The position numbers were made by a program, and so were the translations under genes. Below, in pieces: positions 29,794 to 39,546 of a stretch of DNA of 64,000 nucleotides. The notes under the pieces are model-generated. The model was given only the letters and a program-made list of their open reading frames with translations, was not told the origin of the DNA and searched no databases. The number at the start of each line of letters is the position of its first letter. Position 1 is the first letter of the stretch. The stretch comes from Martelella alba. GTDB taxonomy: Bacteria; Pseudomonadota; Gammaproteobacteria; Enterobacterales; Enterobacteriaceae. Location: contig NZ_SZPQ01000018.1 of NCBI RefSeq assembly GCF_005217455.1, forward strand, positions 62,001 to 126,000. Direction: 5' to 3'.

Positions 29794-30846
29794 TTAGTCA
29801 TGACCATAGGCCCGTGGCTGGGTGTAGTGGTCGATAAGCGGTACACAGAGATTGGCGAGCAGTACCGCGAAAGCCATCCCTTCCGGATAGCCGCCGAAGG
29901 TTCTGATAAGCCAGCATAATCCTCCAATCAGGGCGCCATATATCAGGCGGCCGCGCGACGTAGTGGCGGCGGTTACCGGATCGGTGGCGATGAAAAAAGC
30001 GCCGAGCATGGTCGAACCCGAGAAAAGCTCGGTGGCCGGCGGCAATTCGGACAAGGGCGCCCACCACCATGCCAGCGTCGCGCAAAGTATCAGACCGGCC
30101 AGGCAGCCGGCGGGAATTCGCCAGTCGATGACCTTGCGCCACAGCATGAAAACCCCGCCCGCGAGAAAGGCGATATTGACCCATTGCCAGGCGAAACCGG
30201 CCAGCCAGCCATCGTACACGGGTTGTCGTAAAATCGTCGCGGCATCCTGGCCCAGACGCGAATGGGTTTTAAAATTATCCAGCGGCGTGGCTTGGGTCAA
30301 CCCGTCATAACCCTGGCGAAATTGCTGCAAATCAAGGCCGTTGGCGTCATGGCCGGTAAAAATCAGCGCCAGCGACTGCGTCAGCGAAGCCGTATGCGGC
30401 AGGAAGGCGCTATCAGGCAACCAGGATGTCATTTGCACCGGAAAGGAAATCAATACGATGACATAGCCGACCATCGCCGGATTGAAGGGATTTTGCCCCA
30501 AACCGCCATAAAGCTGCTTGGCTATGCCGATGGCGCTTAGGGTGGCGATGACAGCGATCCACCATGGCGCCAAAGGGGGCAGACTTAATCCCAGCAACAC
30601 GGCGGTCAGTATGGCGGAAAAATCGGCCAATCGTTCACCAACAGGTTGTTTGCGCAAGGCGACGATCCCGGCTTCGCACAACAGGGCGACCAGGCAGGCC
30701 AGCAAGATCTGAATTAACGTGCCCCAGCCGAAAAAATAGCTCAGGGCGAAAAAACCCGGTAAACAGGCAGCTAGCACGTGCAGCATAATCCGACGGGTCG
30801 AGTTGCGCTGGCGGGTGAAAGGCGAGCTTGCTATTTTAAATGCCAT
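29794..30846 (-). CDS. rsxD: Electron transport complex subunit RsxD
   Basis: Polytopic membrane subunit, homologous to RnfD/NqrB, with a covalently bound FMN. It has 350 residues and about ten helices. Conserved stretches are [16 protein letters not shown] and [23 protein letters not shown]. Its ATG follows the rsxC stop with no gap (TAAATG), so it depends on coupled translation. Confidence 0.95.
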   Translation of the reverse strand: MAFKIASSPFTRQRNSTRRIMLHVLAACLPGFFALSYFFGWGTLIQILLACLVALLCEAGIVALRKQPVGERLADFSAILTAVLLGLSLPPLAPWWIAVIATLSAIGIAKQLYGGLGQNPFNPAMVGYVIVLISFPVQMTSWLPDSAFLPHTASLTQSLALIFTGHDANGLDLQQFRQGYDGLTQATPLDNFKTHSRLGQDAATILRQPVYDGWLAGFAWQWVNIAFLAGGVFMLWRKVIDWRIPAGCLAGLILCATLAWWWAPLSELPPATELFSGSTMLGAFFIATDPVTAATTSRGRLIYGALIGGLCWLIRTFGGYPEGMAFAVLLANLCVPLIDHYTQPRAYGHD

Positions 30847-32601
30847 TTAATCCTCTTCAGAACGGGCGGCAGCCGCTTTGCGAGCCTTAACGCGGGCGAT
30901 GGCGGCGGCCACCGCGGCATGGCGAACGTCTTGGGCCGAAGGGGCGGCGCCCTCACCGGCGGATTCGCCGGCCGCTTTGCGGGCTTTAACGCGGGCGATG
31001 GCGGCGGCCACCGCGGCATGGCGATCATCGCGGTCCGAATCGGTTGTGGCCGGGAGGGGCGTTAAATCAGTGACGTTGTCACTATGGATTTCACCAGGAG
31101 GGGCGCCGGCCGCTCCCCGGTTGGCAACCGGGTTTTCCTGTTCAGGTTGCGCCAGCCGGGCTGCCGCCAGACGATGGCGCTCCTCGCGGCCGGTCTTCTC
31201 CCGCTCCCGGCGCGCCAGTTTGGCCTCATGTCTGGCTTTGGCCGATGAGGCTTTTTGCGCTTCGCGATCCTGGGCGGCGATTTCCGCCTTCGTGCGGCGG
31301 TAATAATGCACCAGTGGAATGTCGCTGGGGCAGACATAAGCGCAGGCGCCGCACTCGATACAGTCGAACAGATGGTATTGCCGGGCTTTGTCATTCTCCT
31401 GCCCGCGGCTGAACCAATACAATTGTTGTGGCAGCAAATTCGCCGGGCAGGCATCCGCGCAGCGCCCGCAGCGGATACAGGACTGCTCGGGCCGTTCTTC
31501 CCCCAATTCCCCCCGGGAAGGGACCAGAATACAGTTGGTGATTTTGACCACCGGGGCCGCGGTGGTCGGCAGGGCAAAGCCCATCAGCGGTCCGCCCATA
31601 ATGACATATTGTCCCGGTTCAGGGGTAAATCCGGCCGTCATAAGCAGATGACCGACCGGGGTGCCGAGTCGCGCCCAGACATTACCCGGCCGGCGCAGTG
31701 CCCCGCCAGTCAGGGTCACCACCCGCTCGGTTAGCGCTTCGCCCTCGATCACCGCGCGTTTAATGGCGAACAGCGTGCCGACATTGAGCATCAGCACGCC
31801 GATATCCGGTGAATGCCGTCCGCTCGGCACTTCGCGACCGGTAAGGATCCGCGTTAACTGTCTTGCTCCGCCGGAAGGATATTTGGTGGGAATCACCCGC
31901 AATCGATAGTCGGAACGCGGTCTCAATGCCTGGCGCAGCGCATCCGCGGCTTCCGGTTTGTTATCCTCGATGCCGATCAGGACTTGACGGGGGGCAATGA
32001 TATGCACGGCGATATCGATGCCGGTAACGAGTTCCTCAGCCCGTTCCCGCATCAGCCGGTCGTCGGCGGTAATGTAGGGCTCGCACTCGGCGGCATTGAC
32101 GATCAGCGTGTCGATAGCGCCGACGGTCATTTTGGCGGCGGTGGGGAAGCCCGCGCCGCCCAGCCCGGCGATACCGGATTGCTGGATGCGCTCCAACAGT
32201 TCTTCCGGCGGGCGCCGTGAAAAATCCGCCAGCGATGGAGCGTGATGCCAGCGATCCTCGCCGTCCGGCCGCAAAATAATGCTCGGTGCCGCCAGGGCGG
32301 AAGGATGGGCGGTGACACGGTTTTCAATGGAAGCAATGACGCCGGAGGTCGGGGCATGCACCGGCAATGCCCGGCCCCGGCCGAAGCTTAAGGGTTGCCC
32401 GCGCAACACGTGATCGCCGGCGGCCACGCGCAATTCCCCTTCCGGTCCCAGATGTTGTCTGAGGGGTATAATTAGCTCCTCTGGGAGGGGGATGGCGCGC
32501 AAAGGGGCGCGGCTGGAGATGTCCTTCATGTCCGGCGGAGTGATGCCGCCGTCGAAATCCCAAAGCCGGTCCCCGCTGCGACGGGGGAGCAAACTAAACA
32601 T
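30847..32601 (-). CDS. rsxC: Electron transport complex subunit RsxC
   Basis: Peripheral subunit that carries FMN, an NADH-type site and two [4Fe-4S] clusters. It has 584 residues, clearly shorter than about 740 in E. coli. The difference lies in the C-terminal repeat region: only two copies of [18 protein letters not shown] remain (encoded around 30870-31025), against several in E. coli. The N-terminal GGITPPDMK and [14 protein letters not shown], the [16 protein letters not shown] core and the cluster motifs [12 protein letters not shown] and [12 protein letters not shown] are intact. It overlaps rsxB by 8 bases. Confidence 0.95.
   Translation of the reverse strand: MFSLLPRRSGDRLWDFDGGITPPDMKDISSRAPLRAIPLPEELIIPLRQHLGPEGELRVAAGDHVLRGQPLSFGRGRALPVHAPTSGVIASIENRVTAHPSALAAPSIILRPDGEDRWHHAPSLADFSRRPPEELLERIQQSGIAGLGGAGFPTAAKMTVGAIDTLIVNAAECEPYITADDRLMRERAEELVTGIDIAVHIIAPRQVLIGIEDNKPEAADALRQALRPRSDYRLRVIPTKYPSGGARQLTRILTGREVPSGRHSPDIGVLMLNVGTLFAIKRAVIEGEALTERVVTLTGGALRRPGNVWARLGTPVGHLLMTAGFTPEPGQYVIMGGPLMGFALPTTAAPVVKITNCILVPSRGELGEERPEQSCIRCGRCADACPANLLPQQLYWFSRGQENDKARQYHLFDCIECGACAYVCPSDIPLVHYYRRTKAEIAAQDREAQKASSAKARHEAKLARREREKTGREERHRLAAARLAQPEQENPVANRGAAGAPPGEIHSDNVTDLTPLPATTDSDRDDRHAAVAAAIARVKARKAAGESAGEGAAPSAQDVRHAAVAAAIARVKARKAAAARSEED
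30870..31025 (-). repeat. Two near-identical 54-base repeats in rsxC
   Basis: The unit at about 30871-30924 recurs at about 30970-31023 with two silent mismatches, 99 bases apart. Each encodes [18 protein letters not shown]. This is a remnant or seed of the longer repeat array found in other RsxC proteins and can vary by slippage or recombination. Confidence 0.8.
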
Positions 32602-33169
32602 GCGGACCGGCCTCTTGTTGCCGCACCGGTATCAACGCCAGATTCCAGCGCCAGGTGGCCGGGGATTCCGCCACCGGCCGCATTTCAATACAATCCGTCG
32701 GGCAGGGCGCGATGCACAAATCGCAGCCGGTACAAAGATCGGCCATCACGGTATGCGTCGCGCGCGCGGTACCGATAATGGCGTCCACCGGGCAAACTTG
32801 CAGACATTTGGTGCAACCGATGCAGTTGCGTTCGTCGATCCAGGCGACAGTGGCCGGCGGCGCCGCCACGGCTGTTTCCGCCAGCGGCTGCGGCGCCGTA
32901 TTGAGCAACGCGGCGATGTTGAGCATGACCCGCTCGCCCCCTGGCGCGCATTTATTGATTTTTTCTCCTTGAAATGCCACGGCTTCCGCATAGGGGCGGC
33001 AACCGGGGTAGCCGCACTGGGCGCATTGGCTTTGCGGCAGCAACGCGTCAATGTGTTCCGCGACCGGATCCGTTTGCACCCGGAATCGGCGGGCGGCAAA
33101 TCCGAGCAGAACGCCGCAGATAAGCGCCAGCGCGCTGAGCGACCCGATGGCGTAGTAGAGACTTGTCAT
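32594..33169 (-). CDS. rsxB: Electron transport complex subunit RsxB
   Basis: Fe-S subunit facing the cytoplasm. It has 191 residues with one N-terminal membrane helix. The first cluster motif, [13 protein letters not shown], is followed by two ferredoxin-type motifs ([16 protein letters not shown] and [16 protein letters not shown]). The ATG lies within the right end of an ERIC element (GAAGTATGACA); the only Shine-Dalgarno-like sequence, GAGG, is 11 bases upstream and also belongs to the ERIC. The first residues [13 protein letters not shown] differ from E. coli MNAIWIAVAAVSL. Confidence 0.95.
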   Translation of the reverse strand: MTSLYYAIGSLSALALICGVLLGFAARRFRVQTDPVAEHIDALLPQSQCAQCGYPGCRPYAEAVAFQGEKINKCAPGGERVMLNIAALLNTAPQPLAETAVAAPPATVAWIDERNCIGCTKCLQVCPVDAIIGTARATHTVMADLCTGCDLCIAPCPTDCIEMRPVAESPATWRWNLALIPVRQQEAGPHV

Positions 33170-33275
33170 ACTTCACGTTGCCTCTTTGTGGGCTGATGGC
33201 GGGCCCTCTTCGTTCCCAACGAAGGTGTCGCCCGTTTGCCGCCGCAAAGCAACCCGATGTGGTCAGCGCGCAGAG
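33165..33275 (-). repeat. ERIC element between rsxA and rsxB
   Basis: Reading the minus strand from the rsxA stop: GACTCTGCGCGC ... GGTTGCTTTGCGGCGGCAAA then CGGGCGAC, a diverged centre, and ACAAAGAGGCAACGTGAAGT then ATGACA. Both ends match the element at 63454-63627 (GCGGCGGCAAG-GAGCGA and ACAAAGAGGCAACTTGAAGT). It fills the whole gap and overlaps the rsxB start codon. Confidence 0.75.
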
Positions 33276-33278
33276 TCA

Positions 33279-33860
33279 TCAGTATTTTACCAGGCCGGTA
33301 AAGCCCATAAAGGCCAATGACATCAGACCGGCGGTGATCAGCGCGATTGCCGATCCTTTGAACGGCGTCGGCACATCGGCCAGGGCCAGCCGCTCGCGCA
33401 ATGCGGCGAAAAGCACCATGACCAGGGAAAATCCCGCTGCCGCGCTGAAACCGTATACGGCGGATTGCAGGAAGTGATGCCCGAGGCCGACATTGAGCAA
33501 AGCCACGCCAAGCACCGCGCAGTTGGTGGTAATGAGCGGCAGGAAAATGCCCAGCAGGCGATACAGGGCGGGGCTGGTCTTACGGACCGCCAGTTCGGTA
33601 AACTGCACGACCACGGCGATAATAAAAATAAAGGCGAGCGTGCGCAGGTAAGTCAGCCCCAGCGGAAGCAGAATATAGGTTTCGATAAGCCAAGAGCATA
33701 CCGACGCCAGGGTCAGGACGAATGTCGTCGCCAACCCCATGCCAATGGCGGTTTCCAGTTTTTTGGATACCCCCATGAACGGACACAAGCCGAGAAACTT
33801 GACCAGCACGAAATTATTTACCAGCACGGTACCGATAAACAATAACAGATAACTCTTCAT
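33279..33860 (-). CDS. rsxA: Electron transport complex subunit RsxA
   Basis: Integral membrane subunit, first gene of rsxABCDGE-nth. I use the ATG at 33860 ([28 protein letters not shown]), which gives 193 residues as in E. coli and has AGGT 7 bases upstream; an ATG two codons earlier is also possible. About six helices; [10 protein letters not shown] and [12 protein letters not shown] are the family motifs. It is separated from rsxB by an ERIC. Confidence 0.95.
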   Translation of the reverse strand: MKSYLLLFIGTVLVNNFVLVKFLGLCPFMGVSKKLETAIGMGLATTFVLTLASVCSWLIETYILLPLGLTYLRTLAFIFIIAVVVQFTELAVRKTSPALYRLLGIFLPLITTNCAVLGVALLNVGLGHHFLQSAVYGFSAAAGFSLVMVLFAALRERLALADVPTPFKGSAIALITAGLMSLAFMGFTGLVKY

Positions 33861-33970
33861 TGCCATACCTGTCTACCCAAACGCACAGGGTATTATCCGG
33901 TATCGACCGTTAATGCACAACGGCCTATTGAGGCGGCAAGGCTCACCGTGAGGGAAACAACGGCGGGTTA

Positions 33971-34414
33971 TCACGGACGGGTAAAGGTTTGCCGGACGCG
34001 CAGCGAACGTTTGATATAAGGCACGCCCAGCGCCGCCGCCAGCAGGGGCCACATCAGGGTGCGCAAGGCCAGCGCGTCGGTAACGGGTGAGAAAGCAAAG
34101 GTTTTCAAACCCAGCAATACGCCCGCCAAAAGCCACAGAATGAACATTTTGGGAAACCGTCGCGAATGGGTCACCAATAAGCGCAGCACCCAAAAGCTAA
34201 ACAGCCACATGGCCAGGGCGGTCGCCAGCGAGGAGAACCATTGTACGCCGAACATCGGCAACTGTAGCGCCTGGCGAAACGCCTGCCAGTGCTGAATCAA
34301 CGTGAGCAGATGAATACCGATCATCAGACTGGCGCTGAGTAACGCCATTACCACATAGACGGCCGGCAACCATAGCCAGCCGCCAATCTTTGCGGACGAC
34401 GCGCCGGTAATCAA
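33971..34414 (-). CDS. ydgK: DUF2569 inner-membrane protein YdgK
   Basis: Four-helix membrane protein of unknown function. [14 protein letters not shown] near the start and [32 protein letters not shown] at the end match E. coli YdgK (136 residues). No ATG is available; I propose TTG 34414, which overlaps the cnu stop as TTGA and gives 147 residues. A TTG five codons earlier (34429) is the alternative. Operon with cnu. Confidence 0.82.
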   Translation of the reverse strand: MITGASSAKIGGWLWLPAVYVVMALLSASLMIGIHLLTLIQHWQAFRQALQLPMFGVQWFSSLATALAMWLFSFWVLRLLVTHSRRFPKMFILWLLAGVLLGLKTFAFSPVTDALALRTLMWPLLAAALGVPYIKRSLRVRQTFTRP

Positions 34415-34626
34415 ATCACATACCGCCAAACGGATTTCGGAATGCGCCCCATATCGAACAACCGGCCGCCGGAAGCCAGCTCAGCCCGTCGGTGATCCGC
34501 CGCGCGATACATACTGATGATCTCCCGGGTATCGACCAAAGAATAATTTAAATGATCGAACAGTTTTTCCAGGCTTTCGGTTGTGTTCACCTTGCGAAAT
34601 TTTAAGAGATATTCTTGCGGTGTCAT
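34411..34626 (-). CDS. cnu: H-NS/StpA-binding protein Cnu (YdgT)
   Basis: Hha-family nucleoid modulator that binds H-NS and StpA and strengthens silencing of acquired genes. It has 71 residues, as in E. coli. The Hha-like core [27 protein letters not shown] is conserved. E. coli blr next to it was not found. It is the last gene before the arabinose island. Confidence 0.93.
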   Translation of the reverse strand: MTPQEYLLKFRKVNTTESLEKLFDHLNYSLVDTREIISMYRAADHRRAELASGGRLFDMGRIPKSVWRYVI

Positions 34627-34727
34627 GATGGCGTTTGATTAAGGGATTAAATATAAGCAAAGTAGTATATGCAGCGCGGCCTCAGTGTCCATACATTCCA
34701 CGATAAAAAAGCAAAAAACGTTATGCC

Positions 34728-34753
34728 GGAGGGCGGGCGTATTGCCCGCCTCC
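34728..34753 (-). terminator. araA terminator
   Basis: A GC-rich hairpin (GGAGGGCGGGC / GCCCGCCTCC, one bulged G) 15 bases past the araA stop. On the minus strand it is followed by ACGTTTTTTGC and another T run. Confidence 0.75.
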
Positions 34754-34767
34754 CCGAAGATTAACGC

Positions 34768-36273
34768 TTATTTACCGCCAAGTTTGTAATAGAGATCGTT
34801 CCACCGCAAGGCTTGTTTGAATTCGGGGATACGGGTTTCGTTGTCGATAACCATGAGCTCAATATTATTCAGCTCGGCGTAAAGACGCATGTGTTCCAGA
34901 TTAAGTGCCTGGCTGAAGACGGTATGGTGCGCGCCGCCCGCCAAAATCCAAGCTTGCGCCGCCACTTCCAGCGAAGGCTGCGCTTGCCAGATCGCGCGGG
35001 CCACGGGCAACTTCGGCAAGGGCCGCGGTTGTTCAATGGCGTCCACCACATTCACCAGCATCCGGAACCGGTCGCCCATATCGATAACCGACGCATTGAC
35101 CGCCGGTCCGGCCGGCGTGGAGAACAACAGCCGCGCCGGGTCGGCTTTGCCGCCGATACCAAGGAATTGCACATCCAGCAACGGTTTTTCCTCGCGGGCG
35201 ATAGTCGGGCAGACTTCCAGCATATGCGAGCCCAGCGCCAGGTTATTCTCGGGCTGGAAATTATAGGTGTAGTCTTCCATAAACGACGTACCGCCCGGCA
35301 ATCCCGCGGCCATCACTTTGAAAATACGGAGCAGGGCGGCGGTCTTCCAATCCCCCTCGCCGGCAAATCCGTAACCTTGCTGCATAAGACGCTGCACGGC
35401 CAGCCCCGGTAACTGTTTCAGCCCGGTGAGGTTTTCGAAGTTAGTGGTAAACGCCCGGCAGCCTGCCTGTTCCAGAAAACGTTTCAATCCCAACTCTATC
35501 TGGGCGGCGTCCAGCAAATTCTGGCGCTTCTCGCCGTTGAGCTTGATTTTATCGGTGAGAATGTAGCGGGCTTCGTATTCCTCTATCAAAGCGTTGATAT
35601 CGCCGGTGGAAACCGCGTCCACCACCCCGACCAAATCTCCCAGACCATAGGCGGCCACCGAATAGCCGAACTGGATTTGCGCGCCGACCTTATCCCCCTC
35701 TGTGACCGCCACTTCGCGCATGTTGTCGCCGAAACGCGCCACAATCAGTTGCTGGCTTTCTTTGCGGGCGACGGCGGCGCGCATCCAGGCGGCGATGGCG
35801 GCATGCGCCTGTTTGTCCTGCCAATGGCCGACCACCACCTGATGATTCAAGCGCATCCGCGCGCCGATAAACCCGAATTCGCGGCCGCCATGGGCGGTCT
35901 GGTTCAGGTTCATAAAATCCATATCCATCGTGTCCCAGGGGATCTGGGCATTAAACTGGGTGTGGAACTGCAACAGCGGTTTATGCAATATGCTCAGACC
36001 GCCAATCCACATTTTGGCCGGCGAAAAGGTATGCAGCCAGGTCAGCAGCCCGATGCAACGGGTCTCATGGTTGGCTTCCCGGCAGAGGGCCTGTATTTCG
36101 TCGGGCGTGGTGACCAGTGGTTTGAGGACCAGCTTGACGGGCAATCCGGCCTTTTCATTGAGATCCCGGACCACGGTGCCGGCATGATCGGCGACCTGCC
36201 GCAAAGTTTCCGGGCCATAGAGGTGTTGACTGCCGATGACAAACCAGACTTCTTGTTGCGGAAAAATTTCCAT
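34768..36273 (-). CDS. araA: L-arabinose isomerase
   Basis: Mn-dependent enzyme that turns L-arabinose into L-ribulose. It has 501 residues (E. coli 500). The N-terminal [22 protein letters not shown], the substrate region [19 protein letters not shown] and the metal-binding FEN-containing and [11 protein letters not shown] stretches are intact. Second gene of araBA, 72 bases after araB, with its own terminator. No araD follows, unlike E. coli araBAD. Confidence 0.97.
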   Translation of the reverse strand: MEIFPQQEVWFVIGSQHLYGPETLRQVADHAGTVVRDLNEKAGLPVKLVLKPLVTTPDEIQALCREANHETRCIGLLTWLHTFSPAKMWIGGLSILHKPLLQFHTQFNAQIPWDTMDMDFMNLNQTAHGGREFGFIGARMRLNHQVVVGHWQDKQAHAAIAAWMRAAVARKESQQLIVARFGDNMREVAVTEGDKVGAQIQFGYSVAAYGLGDLVGVVDAVSTGDINALIEEYEARYILTDKIKLNGEKRQNLLDAAQIELGLKRFLEQAGCRAFTTNFENLTGLKQLPGLAVQRLMQQGYGFAGEGDWKTAALLRIFKVMAAGLPGGTSFMEDYTYNFQPENNLALGSHMLEVCPTIAREEKPLLDVQFLGIGGKADPARLLFSTPAGPAVNASVIDMGDRFRMLVNVVDAIEQPRPLPKLPVARAIWQAQPSLEVAAQAWILAGGAHHTVFSQALNLEHMRLYAELNNIELMVIDNETRIPEFKQALRWNDLYYKLGGK

Positions 36274-36345
36274 AAAGACTCCTGTGCGTCTCCATTAAAG
36301 GAAAATAACGGGTCGCCGTTATTCCGACGGCCCGGTTTTGATATG

Positions 36346-38028
36346 TCACTGTCCGGCGGTTGCCGCGGCGTAGGCGGGTTCCGCCAACCGAGCCCATTCC
36401 AGGTAGCGTTCATAGAGCATTTGATAGGCCGCCACATTGGCGGAATCGGGCTGTAGCACGCGCTCTATCCGGCTGGCCATGCGACCTTGGGCTGTTGCGA
36501 TGTCCGGATGCGTGCCGGCGGCCACCGCGCCGAAAATCGCCGCGCCCAGCGCGCAGCATTGATCGGATGACACCACTTGCAGAGGGCGGTTCATCACATC
36601 GGCCAGTACCTGCATGATGATTGGGGATTTACGGGCGATACCGCCCAGCGCCAGCACATTGTCCACCGGAATGCCCTGATCGATAAAACATTCCATAATG
36701 GCGCGCGCGCCAAAGGCGGTGGCTGCGATTAGCCCGCCGAACAGCGCCGGCGCGTTGGTGCCGAGATTAAGACCGGAGATGACGCCCTTTAGCCGTTGAT
36801 TGGCGTAAGGCGTTCGGCGGCCGTTGAACCAGTCGAGTACCACCGGCAAATATTCCAGCGACGGTTTATCGGCCCAGGATTGCGCGAGATCGGATAACAA
36901 CCGGTCGCCGATTTCCGCCATGGCCGGCGCAAGGGAAGGATCGCGCCGCGCGGCCTCGCGCAGCGGCCAGCCCAGCAGTTTGCCGTACCAGGCGTACATA
37001 TCGCCGAACGCCGATTGGCCGGCTTCCATACCAATGAAGCCCGGTAGCACGCTGCCATCCACCTGGCCGCAGATGCCGGCGATGGGGCGATCGCCCACAC
37101 GGTGTTCGTCAGCAATCAAGATATCGCAGGTGGACGTGCCAATGACTTTCACCAGGGTATAGGGTGTTGCGCCGGCCCCTACCGCGCCGATATGGCAATC
37201 GAAGGCGCCGCCGGCCACCGTTGTCGTTTCCGGTAGCCCGAGTTTTGCCGCCCATTCGCTAGTGATAAGACCCACCGGCGCATCAGCGGTGTAGGTTTCG
37301 CTAAACAACGGATATTGTAGCCGTTCACACAAGCGTGGATCGAGCGCGGCGAAAAAGGCTTTGGGTGGTACGCCGCCCCATTGCGGGTGCCAAAGGGATT
37401 TATGCCCGGCCGAACACCGCCCCCGGCGGATATCTTCCGGCCGCTGGGTTCCCGATAGCACCGCCGGTACCCAGTCGCACAGCTCAATCCAGGAAACCGC
37501 CGCCTGCCGGACCGCCGGATCCTGCCGGGTGATGTGCAGAATTTTGGCCCAGAACCATTCCGATGAGTAAACGCCGCCGATGTATTTGCTGTAATCGGGA
37601 AACTCCCCGCTGCGGCAAAGCCGGTTGATGGCCTCGGCTTCTTCGATAGCGGTATGATCCTTCCACAGGATAAACATGGCATTGGGGTTATCGGCGAATT
37701 CCGGTCGCAGCGCCAGGACCCGGCCTTCCTCATCAATGGGCGCGGGCGTCGAACCGGTTGAATCGACGCCGATGGCGACGATGCTGGCGCGCTGGGCTGG
37801 CGTGAGATCCTTGACCACGGCGCGAATGGCCAGTTCCATGGATTCCAGATAATCCGCCGGATGATGGCGGAACTGATTGAGGGAGGGCTGGCAATACCGG
37901 CCCTCGCGCCAGCGTGGATACCAGACGACTTCCGTGGCCAGCTCCTTACCGCTCTGGCAGCCGACGGCCAGTGCGCGCACCGAATCGCTGCCGAAATCCA
38001 GTCCGAGGCTGATGGCCTCTCCCGTCAT
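36346..38028 (-). CDS. araB: L-ribulokinase
   Basis: FGGY-family kinase that phosphorylates L-ribulose to L-ribulose-5-phosphate. I use the ATG at 38028 ([22 protein letters not shown]) with GGAGAG upstream; it gives 560 residues (E. coli 566). The longer frame reaches into the control region. The phosphate-1 motif [35 protein letters not shown] and [14 protein letters not shown] / [13 protein letters not shown] are conserved. It is read from a pBAD-like promoter. Confidence 0.96.
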   Translation of the reverse strand: MTGEAISLGLDFGSDSVRALAVGCQSGKELATEVVWYPRWREGRYCQPSLNQFRHHPADYLESMELAIRAVVKDLTPAQRASIVAIGVDSTGSTPAPIDEEGRVLALRPEFADNPNAMFILWKDHTAIEEAEAINRLCRSGEFPDYSKYIGGVYSSEWFWAKILHITRQDPAVRQAAVSWIELCDWVPAVLSGTQRPEDIRRGRCSAGHKSLWHPQWGGVPPKAFFAALDPRLCERLQYPLFSETYTADAPVGLITSEWAAKLGLPETTTVAGGAFDCHIGAVGAGATPYTLVKVIGTSTCDILIADEHRVGDRPIAGICGQVDGSVLPGFIGMEAGQSAFGDMYAWYGKLLGWPLREAARRDPSLAPAMAEIGDRLLSDLAQSWADKPSLEYLPVVLDWFNGRRTPYANQRLKGVISGLNLGTNAPALFGGLIAATAFGARAIMECFIDQGIPVDNVLALGGIARKSPIIMQVLADVMNRPLQVVSSDQCCALGAAIFGAVAAGTHPDIATAQGRMASRIERVLQPDSANVAAYQMLYERYLEWARLAEPAYAAATAGQ

Positions 38029-38067
38029 GATGTTCTCTCCTGTAAGCGCGTAAAGATATTGTGAATA

Positions 38068-38097
38068 ACCATAAGGTTGTTTCATCGCGGCGGTGAG
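38068..38097 (-). promoter_or_regulatory. araBA promoter (pBAD-like)
   Basis: Minus strand: -35 CTCACC (38092-38097), 18-base spacer, -10 TATGGT (38068-38073). The spacing and the overlap of the -35 with the last four bases of araI2 are the same as in E. coli pBAD (CTGACG-N18-TACTGT). The poor -35 is expected of an AraC-dependent promoter. Confidence 0.75.
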
Positions 38098-38131
38098 GAA
38101 AGGCCGGCTGGAAGTATGCACAAATCTGCCA
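38094..38131 (-). promoter_or_regulatory. AraC half-sites araI1 and araI2
   Basis: araI1 TGGCAGATTTGTGCATA (38115-38131) matches TAGC-N7-TCCATA at 8 of 10 fixed positions. araI2 CAGCCGGCCTTTCCTCA (38094-38110) matches at 7 of 10. The two are direct repeats with a 21-base period, exactly the E. coli I1-I2 spacing. Confidence 0.72.
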
Positions 38132-38144
38132 CCGTTAGTCGATT

Positions 38145-38160
38145 TGTGATGGTGCTCATA
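38145..38160. promoter_or_regulatory. CRP site upstream of araI1
   Basis: TGTGATGGTGCTCATA matches TGTGA-N6-TCACA at 9 of 10 fixed positions. It lies 13 bases upstream of araI1, the same arrangement as at E. coli araBAD. Confidence 0.75.
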
Positions 38161-38189
38161 AACTGTGAACAGATGGATTTTGCTGTATC

Positions 38190-38206
38190 TATGCACGAAC
38201 CTGCTG
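38190..38206 (-). promoter_or_regulatory. Third AraC half-site (O1-like)
   Basis: CAGCAGGTTCGTGCATA on the minus strand matches 8 of 10 fixed positions of the AraC half-site and 13 of 17 bases of araI1. It lies 75 bases from araI1, between the CRP site and araF, and could mediate looping or control of araF. Confidence 0.55.
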
Positions 38207-38400
38207 TTATTGAGAACTGTGATAACGCTCTACATTTTGACAAACCGTTAACGCTAAAATTACTTCGGTCTTAAGGGTCTGGTCGGTTAAACGGCGTTTT
38301 GGCGCCACTTTTCTGTACCATTCGACATATCTTACCGACTGATAACGCTTACACGCTTCAGCTTTTCGGAGCAAGGCGATAATAAATAGTGGAGAGTTCC

Positions 38401-39384
38401 ATGCATAAATTTACTCAGGTACTGGCGGCTATTGCAGTGACCGCGGTTATGTCTCATTCGGCTATGGCGGCCAACTTGAAATTGGGCTTTTTAGTGAAAC
38501 AGCCTGAGGAGCCCTGGTTCCAGACCGAATGGCGTTTTGCCGATAAGGCCGGTAAGGATCTCGGCTTTGACGTCATTAAAATTGCGGTTCCCGATGGCGA
38601 GAAAACCCTGAATGCCATCGACAGTTTGGCCGCCAGCGGCGCTAAAGGTTTTGTCATCTGTACTCCCGACCCCAAGCTTGGGCCGGCCATCATAGCGAAG
38701 GCGAAAAGCTATGATATGAAAGTGATCGCGGTCGACGATCAGTTTGTGGACGCCAAGGGCAAGCCCATGACCAATGTGCCGATCGTGATGATGGCCGCAA
38801 CCCAGTTGGGTCAGCGCGCCGGTCACGAAGAATGGAAAGAAATGAACAAACGCGGCTGGAAAGTGGCCGATACCGGCGTGATGGTCATTACCGACAATGA
38901 GCTTGATACCGCGCGCCGTCGCACCTCCGGCGCCATGGATGCCTTGAAAACCGACGGCATGCCGGCCGCGCAAATCTACCAGGTTCCCACCAAGACCAAC
39001 GATATCCCGGGGGCCTTCGACGCCGGTAACTCCTTGTTGGTCCAACATCCCAACGTGAAACATTGGCTGGTGGTGGGCATGAACGATAATACCGTATTGG
39101 GCGGCGTACGCGCCACGGAAGGCCAGGGCTTCAAAGCCCCCAATGTCATTGGTATCGGCATCAACGGCGTGGATGCGGTCAATGAATTGTCCAAGGCCGA
39201 ACCCACCGGTTTCTATGGCTCACTGTTGCCAAGCCCGGATATCCACGGCTACAAAACCGCCCAGATGCTCTATAACTGGGTCACCAAGGGCGTGGAACCG
39301 CCGAAATTCACCGAAGTCACTGACGTGGTCTTGATTACCCGCGATAACTTCAAAGCCGAACTGAAGAAAAAAGGCCTGATGTAA
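38401..39384 (+). CDS. araF: L-arabinose-binding periplasmic protein AraF
   Basis: High-affinity substrate-binding protein of the AraFGH ABC importer. The ATG at 38401 has GGAGAG 6 bases upstream; a GTG 12 bases earlier is less likely. The signal peptide is MHKFTQVLAAIAVTAVMSHS then AMA (cleaved after about residue 23). The mature protein (about 304 residues) opens NLKLGFLVKQPEEPWFQTEW, near identical to E. coli. 327 residues in all. Divergent from araBA. Confidence 0.97.
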   Translation: MHKFTQVLAAIAVTAVMSHSAMAANLKLGFLVKQPEEPWFQTEWRFADKAGKDLGFDVIKIAVPDGEKTLNAIDSLAASGAKGFVICTPDPKLGPAIIAKAKSYDMKVIAVDDQFVDAKGKPMTNVPIVMMAATQLGQRAGHEEWKEMNKRGWKVADTGVMVITDNELDTARRRTSGAMDALKTDGMPAAQIYQVPTKTNDIPGAFDAGNSLLVQHPNVKHWLVVGMNDNTVLGGVRATEGQGFKAPNVIGIGINGVDAVNELSKAEPTGFYGSLLPSPDIHGYKTAQMLYNWVTKGVEPPKFTEVTDVVLITRDNFKAELKKKGLM

Positions 39385-39403
39385 ACTTTGCGGGCGTGTT
39401 CAC

Positions 39404-39424
39404 CGGGACGGCGCGTCCGTCCCG
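39404..39424 (+). terminator. Intercistronic hairpin araF-araG
   Basis: Stem CGGGACGG / CCGTCCCG with a 5-base loop, 19 bases after the araF stop. Such hairpins commonly protect the abundant binding-protein mRNA and reduce read-through into the transporter genes. Confidence 0.6.
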
Positions 39425-39462
39425 TAATACATGACGATGTCATTCATCAAGAGGATATATCC

Positions 39463-39546
39463 GTGTCAGTTCAAACCCCTGAAAGCAGCCGTTGCGGGAT
39501 TGTCGGCTCGCTGTCCGGATCTGTTAACGCGAGGATGTGTTCATGA
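39463..39546 (+). CDS. Possible small ORF upstream of and overlapping araG
   Basis: A 27-codon frame starting GTG at 39463, with AAGAGGA 6-10 bases upstream, and ending in TGA that overlaps the araG ATG as ATGA. It encodes [20 protein letters not shown] (first 20). No known product. The good ribosome-binding site and the exact stop/start overlap suggest a coupling leader, but coding is unproven; it could be chance. Confidence 0.3.
   Translation: MSVQTPESSRCGIVGSLSGSVNARMCS

Noticed and set aside
38082..38122. CATCGCGGCGG ... GGAAGTATGCAC resembling a shrunken ERIC upstream of araB
   Set aside because: The same bases line up with the pBAD-like promoter (araI2, -35, spacer) with exact spacing, which explains them better.
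38236..38262. TTGACA at about 38238 as an araF promoter
   Set aside because: No acceptable -10 at 16-18 bases (TTACTT only). The araF promoter may need AraC/CRP, but I could not place it.
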